Shown: piece by piece, positions 59,350-64,000 of the stretch
How positions within the stretch are numbered: the first letter of the stretch is position 1
Layout of the letters: each line of letters opens with the position of its first letter
Source of the DNA: Pseudonocardia broussonetiae
GTDB lineage: Bacteria > Actinomycetota > Actinomycetes > Mycobacteriales > Pseudonocardiaceae
DNA length: 64,000 bases
NCBI RefSeq assembly: GCF_013155125.1
Contig: NZ_CP053564.1
Coordinates: 6,083,501-6,147,500 of the forward strand
Reading direction: 5' to 3'
Position numbers and translations under genes: made by a program
The notes under the pieces: model-generated
What the model was told of the DNA's origin: nothing
The model's input: only the letters and a program-made list of their open reading frames with translations
Database searches by the model: none

Positions 59350-60918
59350 ATGATCGGGTCACGGGGCGTCGTCGCAGGGCTGCTGTGCCTCTCGGCGCTG
59401 CTGGCCGGGTGCACCGTGGGGCCGTCGTCGCGCCCGCCGGTGGCCGTGCGGGGCATGGACGCGCCGGCCGTGCCCGCCGAGGTCACGCCAGGACCGCCCG
59501 TGCCCACGGTGCCGCCGCTGCAGGCCCAGGACACCTCGCTGCCGTTCACCGACTGCACCGCGTCGGCGTTCGCGACGTTCGGCGTGCCCGCCCCGGCCGA
59601 CCGCACCCTGCGCGTCGAGTGCGGCGAGCTGCCGGTGCCCGCCGACCCCCGGCGGCCCGAGCAGGGGTCGGTGCTGCTCGGCGTCCTGCGGGTCGGGTCC
59701 GCGGACGCCCCGCTCGACGGCCCGCCGCTGCTGGCGCTGGGCGACAGCGTCACCGGGGCCTCGGCCGCGCACGCGCTCACGATCGCCGCCCGCGCCTCCC
59801 CCGCCGTGCTCGGGACGTTCACCGTGATCGGGCTCGACCGCCGCGGCGCCGGCATCGACCGCATCGACTGCGCCGACCCCGCGGCCCGCGCCGCCCTCGT
59901 CGACGCCGACCCGGCCGCCACCTCCGAGCGCGACCTGGCCGTCCTGCTCGAGCGCGCGCGGTCGGTGGTGCAGGACTGCAACATCGCGCTGCCCTCCGAG
60001 CTCGGCGGCTTCCGCAGCGCCGTCACGGCCGCCGACGTCGAGCAGCTGCGGGTCCGGCTCGGCGTCGCGCAGCTCTCGGCGGTCGGCGCGGGCGACGGCG
60101 CGGGCGCGCTGGACGTCTGGGCGCGGACCACCCCGGGCGGCGTCGGGCGGCTGGTGCTCGACGGCCCGCCCGATCCCGAACTCACCGAGCCCGAGCGCAC
60201 CACGGCCCGCGCCGCGTCGGCCGAGGCCGCCTTCGACGCGTTCGCGCTGGCCTGCACGGCGGGCGCGGCCTGCCCCCTCGGCGCCGACCCCCGTGCCGCC
60301 GTCACCGCGCTGGGCGACGCCCTGCGCGACCGGCCGCTCGCCGCCGCCGACGGCCGCCGCCTCACCGCGGGCGCCATGCTGCTCACCGTGCTGACGGTCC
60401 TGGCGGAGCCCGACGACTGGCCCGCGCTCTCCGGTGCGCTCGCCGCCGCCGCGGCCGGCGACCCCACGGCCCTGCTCGACCTGCTCGACCCCGTCGCGGG
60501 CCCGGTCGGCGGCTTCGACGCGATGCTCGCGACGGCCTGCAACGACGACCCGGCGCGGCTCTCCCCGCCCGAGGTCGGCGAGCTCGCGACCGCCGTCCGC
60601 GCGGAGCACCCGCTGCTCGGCGGCACGCTCGCGCTGGGCCTGCTGGCCTGCGCACCGTGGCCGGCGGGAGGTGCGACGGCCGTGCCCCCGGCCGTCGACA
60701 CCCTGCCCCCGGTGCTCGTCGTCGGCACCGCGGGCGACCCCCGCAACCCGGGTGGGAGCGCGCGGCGCGTGGCCGAACAGCTCCCGACCGGGGCGTTCCT
60801 CAGCTGGCAGGGGGCGGGCACGGGCGCCTACCCGCGCACCCCCTGCGTCCGTGCGGCGGTGGAGGGCCTCCTCGTGGACGGGGCCCTCCCCGCGGCGGGC
60901 ACGCTCTGCCCGCCCTGA
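59350..60918 (+). CDS. Lipoprotein with inactive alpha/beta hydrolase fold (TAP-like)
   Basis: A 522-residue exported lipoprotein (LLAGC near 17-21). It has the layout of secreted SlpD/SlpE-type tripeptidyl peptidases, with LALGDSVTGASAAHAL, IGLDRRGAGID and a C-terminal TAP-like part (VLVVGTAGDPRNPGG). The nucleophile elbow reads GAGDGAG (Asp for Ser), and the site of the catalytic His reads WQGAGTGAYP (no His). Paired cysteines are numerous. It is probably a non-enzymatic, perhaps peptide-binding, protein. Confidence 0.84.
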   Translation: MIGSRGVVAGLLCLSALLAGCTVGPSSRPPVAVRGMDAPAVPAEVTPGPPVPTVPPLQAQDTSLPFTDCTASAFATFGVPAPADRTLRVECGELPVPADPRRPEQGSVLLGVLRVGSADAPLDGPPLLALGDSVTGASAAHALTIAARASPAVLGTFTVIGLDRRGAGIDRIDCADPAARAALVDADPAATSERDLAVLLERARSVVQDCNIALPSELGGFRSAVTAADVEQLRVRLGVAQLSAVGAGDGAGALDVWARTTPGGVGRLVLDGPPDPELTEPERTTARAASAEAAFDAFALACTAGAACPLGADPRAAVTALGDALRDRPLAAADGRRLTAGAMLLTVLTVLAEPDDWPALSGALAAAAAGDPTALLDLLDPVAGPVGGFDAMLATACNDDPARLSPPEVGELATAVRAEHPLLGGTLALGLLACAPWPAGGATAVPPAVDTLPPVLVVGTAGDPRNPGGSARRVAEQLPTGAFLSWQGAGTGAYPRTPCVRAAVEGLLVDGALPAAGTLCPP

Positions 60919-60948
60919 CCCCTTGCCGCCTGACCGGCAGCAGGCGGG

Positions 60949-62298
60949 TCAGCTCGTGGTGCAGTAGGTCTCCCGCGCGATCTCCACGAGGTCGGCGGCC
61001 TCCTGGCGGGTGACCGTCGGCAGCGTCGCCGGCAGCGCCCGGGCGATCCGGGCCTCGTCGACGCCGTCGGCGAGCTCCTGGCACACCAGCTCGGCGGCCT
61101 CGGTCTCCTCGGCCCCGCCCCGGCTCGTCGGCACGCCGGCGGCGCGCAGGCCGCGCAGGAACTCCGCGCCGCGGTCCGACAGCGGGTCGCCCTGGCTCAG
61201 CGCCTCCTCCGGGGCCGGGCCCGCGGCGAAGGGCAGCACCGGCACCTGCGACTCGACCACGGCGGCCGGCGCCGGGGCCCCCTCACCCTCGGTGCCCACC
61301 AGCACGACGCCGGCCACGGCGAGGACCCCGACGGCGGCCCCGGCCGCGAGCAGCGGTCCGCGGCGGCGGAACAGCCCCTTGCGGGCGCCCTTCGCCTTGC
61401 GCGCCGCGGCACGGCCGCCGGTCGCGGTGACCGCGGAGCGCTCCCCGGTGTCCTCGGCCTCGTAGGCCGCGGCGGCACGGGCCCGGCGGCGCCGGCTCCC
61501 GGTGGGGGCCGCGGGCGCGGCCGGCTCCTCCGGCTGCAGGTCGACGAGCTCGGTGACCGGGTCGGCGGACGCGGCGGCGGTGTCCAGGTGGAGGGCGCCC
61601 AGGGGGGCGACGACGGTCTCCCCGTCGTCCGCGCCGTCGGGCACCGCGAACACGGTCGTCTCGGCCGCGGCGGCCCGGCGGCGGGCCGCGCGACCCTCCG
61701 GCGCCTCCTCGGGCACGCCGAACGAGCCGGAGTCGGCGTCGGCGTCGTGCCGGGCCGGGACCGACCGCGGGAACGGGACGACCGCCTGCGGCATCACGTC
61801 GGTGTCGGACACCGTGTTCGCGAACGGGACCGGCGGCACGCCGTGGCGCGCACCGAGCGGGAACTGCCCGGTCGGCACGTCCTGCCCGCCGGGGAACGCG
61901 GGCGGCGCGGCGGCGTCCGGCACGCGGGTGACCTCGGCCATGGCGGCGGCGCGGACGACGGCGTCGGCGCGCACGGCGGCCTGCGCGGCCGCGTCGGCGG
62001 CGGCGGCGGCGCGGGCGGCCAGCGCGATCGCGGCCTTCGCGTCGGCGGCGGCGGCCGCGGCGGTGGCCTCGGCGGCGCGGGCGTTGGCCTCGGCCGCCTG
62101 CCGGCGCAGCGCCGCGTCCGGGACGGGGAGGTCGTCGTGCACCAGCAGGTCGCGGTCGAGGTCCGCGTACCGGGCGTACGGGTCCCTGTCGTACGGGTCG
62201 TCGCCGTAGCCGTGGTGGGCGCCCGAGGTCTCGGAACCGCGCTCACCGGCGGTCGATCCTCGACCGCCACCGAACTCCGTCATCGGAGTACTCGACAT
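60949..62298 (-). CDS. Ala-rich single-pass membrane protein with DUF732 domain
   Basis: A 449-residue protein. Residues ~65-125 are an uninterrupted alanine-rich helix (coiled coil), ~125-290 low complexity, ~302-318 basic (KAKGARKGLFRRR), ~320-340 transmembrane (LLAAGAAVGVLAVAGVVLVG), and ~375-449 a periplasmic DUF732-like domain (FLRGLRAAGV, VCQELADG, ETYC) with two conserved cysteines. Convergent with the lipoprotein gene. The orientation puts the coiled coil in the cytoplasm. Function unknown. Confidence 0.82.
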   Translation of the reverse strand: MSSTPMTEFGGGRGSTAGERGSETSGAHHGYGDDPYDRDPYARYADLDRDLLVHDDLPVPDAALRRQAAEANARAAEATAAAAAADAKAAIALAARAAAAADAAAQAAVRADAVVRAAAMAEVTRVPDAAAPPAFPGGQDVPTGQFPLGARHGVPPVPFANTVSDTDVMPQAVVPFPRSVPARHDADADSGSFGVPEEAPEGRAARRRAAAAETTVFAVPDGADDGETVVAPLGALHLDTAAASADPVTELVDLQPEEPAAPAAPTGSRRRRARAAAAYEAEDTGERSAVTATGGRAAARKAKGARKGLFRRRGPLLAAGAAVGVLAVAGVVLVGTEGEGAPAPAAVVESQVPVLPFAAGPAPEEALSQGDPLSDRGAEFLRGLRAAGVPTSRGGAEETEAAELVCQELADGVDEARIARALPATLPTVTRQEAADLVEIARETYCTTS

Positions 62299-62485
62299 CG
62301 TGCACCCCCCATCCGACCCGGCCCCTGCGGCCCGTCGTCACAGGGTTCAACGACCGTGTGTTGCGAAGGAATCGCCAATACCTCCATCCGGGTGGACGAA
62401 GGGGCCCTCGAACTCACTCACCGGAGCCGACACGCGCACCCGCGGGTGAGGTGGTGCGCATGTGGGGTGGGGGGCTCACCGCAGG

Positions 62486-63523
62486 TCACCGATCTGCCGC
62501 GTCCTCCGGCCTGGCCTTCGCCCGGCTGGGTTGCACCCGCATCGGCTCGCCCGGCATCTTCGGGTACTCGGGCGGATAGGGCAGCTCGGCGGGCCCGCGG
62601 TCGCGGTCGTCGGCGGCATACCACTCCAGCGCGGTCTCGATGCCGCCCACCGCGGCGTCCATCCCCTCGTGCGGGTCGCCGTGCTCGGCGTAGAGGCCCG
62701 GGACGGTGCGGACGTCGAAGTCCTCCGGCTCGACGTCGGGCAGCTGCTCCCAGGTCAGCGGCATCGACACCGTGGCCCGTGGCCGCCCGCGCACCGACCA
62801 CGCCGAGGCGACGGTGCGGTCGCGCGCGGCCTGGTTGTAGTCGAGGAACACCCGCTCGCCGCGCTCCTCCTTCCACCACGCGACGGTGGCCCGCTCGGGC
62901 AGCCGGTCGGCGACGCGGCGCGCGATCGCGATGACGGCGTGGCGGACGTCGATGAAGTCCCACTCCGGGCGGATCCGGGCGAAGACGTGGACGCCGCGCC
63001 CGCCCGAGGTCTTCGGCCAGCCGACGAGGCCGGCCTCGTCGAGCACCTCGCGCAGGACCGCGGCGACCTCCCGCGCCTCCGCGAAGCCGGTGCCGGGCTG
63101 GGGGTCGAGGTCGATGCGCAGCTCGTCGGGCCGGTCGGTGTCGGCGCGGCGGACCGGCCACGGGTGGAAGTCGAACGTGCCCATGTTCGCCGCCCACAGC
63201 AGCACCGCGGGCTCGGTGGGGCACAGCGACTCGGCGGTGCGGCCGCTGGGGAACGTCACGCGCGCGGTCTCGGCGTAGTCGGGCGCCCCCTTGGGCAGCC
63301 GCTTGCCGTAGAACGGCTCGCCCTCGACGCCGTCGGGGTAGCGCTTGAGGTTGGTCGGGCGCTCGCGCAGCACGCGCAGCAACGGCTCGACCACGGCCAG
63401 GTAGTAGTGCACGACCTCCCGCTTGGTGATCCCCGGCTCGGGGAAGTACACCTTGTCCGGGCTGGTCAGGCGCACCTCCCGGCCTCCGACGGACAGCAGC
63501 TCGACCGGTGCCTTGGACGCCAC
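62486..63523 (-). CDS. LigD-type polymerase/primase domain protein (stand-alone)
   Basis: A 345-residue archaeo-eukaryotic primase-fold enzyme as in the polymerase domain of LigD, used in NHEJ and repair synthesis. DKVYFPEPGITKREVVHYY near 22-42, the catalytic DELRIDLDPQPGTGF near 133-147, KTSGGRGVHVFARI near 170 and EERGERVFLDYNQAARDRTVASAWSVR near 219-245 are present. Ligase and phosphoesterase domains are absent, as in mycobacterial PolD1/PolD2. GTG 63523 lies 7 bases after TACCGT. No Ku gene is nearby. Confidence 0.93.
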   Translation of the reverse strand: MASKAPVELLSVGGREVRLTSPDKVYFPEPGITKREVVHYYLAVVEPLLRVLRERPTNLKRYPDGVEGEPFYGKRLPKGAPDYAETARVTFPSGRTAESLCPTEPAVLLWAANMGTFDFHPWPVRRADTDRPDELRIDLDPQPGTGFAEAREVAAVLREVLDEAGLVGWPKTSGGRGVHVFARIRPEWDFIDVRHAVIAIARRVADRLPERATVAWWKEERGERVFLDYNQAARDRTVASAWSVRGRPRATVSMPLTWEQLPDVEPEDFDVRTVPGLYAEHGDPHEGMDAAVGGIETALEWYAADDRDRGPAELPYPPEYPKMPGEPMRVQPSRAKARPEDAADR

Positions 63524-63530
63524 GGGCGGG

Positions 63531-63536
63531 ACGGTA
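63531..63536 (-). promoter_or_regulatory. -10 hexamer TACCGT of the LigD-like gene
   Basis: Seven bases upstream of GTG 63523; leaderless arrangement in a 31-base divergent gap. Confidence 0.45.
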
Positions 63537-63542
63537 CTCCGC

Positions 63543-63548
63543 TACCCT
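63543..63548 (+). promoter_or_regulatory. -10 hexamer TACCCT of the small membrane protein gene
   Basis: Six bases upstream of GTG 63555; only 6 bases from the opposing -10, so both promoters sit back to back. Confidence 0.45.
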
Positions 63549-63554
63549 GACGCC

Positions 63555-63842
63555 GTGCCGGACCGTCCGAGCTCCTCCCCCTTCGACGACGAGCTGCTCG
63601 GGCTCGACCCCGCCGACCCCGAGGCCCAGGCCTTCGCCGAGCACCTCGACCGGATGCAGCGCCAGCGCCCGGCGTTCACCGTCGAGGGCTACCTCGACGG
63701 CGTCAGCAACTTCGCCGACTCCGCCAACCGCGCCGAGGGCAGCCGCCGGTGGAGCGCGGTGCTGGTCGTGGTGCTGCTGCTGGCCGTCGCCGCGTTCCTC
63801 GTGTGGGAGGCACTGGTGTTCGTGGTGTCGACGTGGCTCTGA
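63555..63842 (+). CDS. Small single-pass membrane protein
   Basis: A 95-residue protein: acidic soluble N-terminus (~1-60; DELLGLDPADPEAQAFAEHLDRM) and one C-terminal helix (AVLVVVLLLAVAAFLVWEALVFVV). Tail-anchored topology. Divergent from the LigD-like gene and upstream of msrB. Family not recognised. Confidence 0.78.
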   Translation: MPDRPSSSPFDDELLGLDPADPEAQAFAEHLDRMQRQRPAFTVEGYLDGVSNFADSANRAEGSRRWSAVLVVVLLLAVAAFLVWEALVFVVSTWL

Positions 63843-63888
63843 GCGATCTCCTCGGCCGCTTGCGCGGCGCGCTGTCGGGATCCGGACG

Positions 63889-63894
63889 TAGCCT
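63889..63894 (+). promoter_or_regulatory. -10 hexamer TAGCCT of msrB
   Basis: Seven bases upstream of ATG 63902; leaderless arrangement. Confidence 0.45.
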
Positions 63895-63901
63895 GGATCG
63901 C

Positions 63902-64000
63902 ATGGATCCCGTCACCGAGCCCGACGCCACCGTCGTCAAGTCCGACGAGGAGTGGCGCGCGCAGCTCACCCCAGCCGAGTACCAGGTCCTGCGCCGGGCC
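63902..64000 (+). CDS. msrB: Peptide-methionine (R)-S-oxide reductase MsrB (partial, N-terminus only)
   Basis: Only the first 33 residues are in the window. KSDEEWRAQLTPAEYQVLRRA matches the conserved N-terminal helix of MsrB, which repairs methionine-R-sulfoxide. Start and TAGCCT spacing indicate leaderless expression. Confidence 0.8.
   Translation, partial: MDPVTEPDATVVKSDEEWRAQLTPAEYQVLRRA

Overview
The window is chromosomal DNA of a very high-GC actinomycete, most likely Pseudonocardia or another Pseudonocardiaceae (inference). Supporting signs are the strong G/C third-position bias, many GTG starts, 1-4 base ATGA/GTGA stop-start overlaps, a Mycobacterium-like Rv2228c-Rv2234 locus, a tuberculostearic-acid gene pair, an actinobacterial iron box, a mycofactocin-type SDR and many apparently leaderless promoters.

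Bases 1-19400 are a catabolic block. On the minus strand lies a salicylate/gentisate operon: gentisate dioxygenase, FAH hydrolase, salicylyl-CoA 5-hydroxylase and an aryl-AMP ligase cut by the left edge. Upstream on the same strand is a second aromatic operon: FAD phenol hydroxylase, LigB-type extradiol dioxygenase, RidA, LigJ-type 4-oxalomesaconate hydratase, three tandem RraA/CHA-aldolase-like genes and a GntR regulator closed by a strong hairpin. An MFS permease is transcribed divergently, with two copies of an ATTGG-TAG-CCAAT operator in the shared promoter region. A LysR gene then faces a plus-strand operon of FAH, metallo-beta-lactamase, Baeyer-Villiger monooxygenase and mycofactocin-type SDR.

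Bases 19500-25700 hold a CtpE-like P-type ATPase, a VapBC-like toxin-antitoxin pair, a repeat-rich stretch whose 64-bp hairpin repeats are interrupted by an IS481-family element with 28-bp flanking direct repeats, and the RNase P RNA gene.

Bases 25700-47400 are mostly housekeeping and envelope genes: a membrane protein/DUF4397/class F sortase trio, HAD and zinc-ribbon proteins, TauE/SafE and ArsB-like permeases, beta-carbonic anhydrase, the phosphatase/zinc-ribbon/Nif3/cobC/ptpA locus, GNAT, WS/DGAT, the tmsA-tmsB pair for 10-methyl fatty acids, a two-component system, an aldo-keto reductase, a PhaC-like hydrolase and an acyl-CoA dehydrogenase.

Bases 47400-50050 contain a frameshifted IS110-family element and about 1.2 kb of non-coding repeats: a 22-bp tandem array, three 136-bp modules each made of two 64-bp hairpins, and an 11-copy 13-bp array. 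Bases 50045-64000 hold a lipoprotein/PPK2 pair, a Uma2 nuclease-like protein with a repetitive acidic tail, an iron-siderophore ABC importer under an IdeR-type box, a RibD-like reductase, a seven-gene Asp23/J-motif/DUF2273/AmaP envelope-stress operon, a hydrolase-fold lipoprotein that has lost its catalytic residues, a DUF732 protein, a stand-alone LigD-type polymerase domain and the start of msrB.
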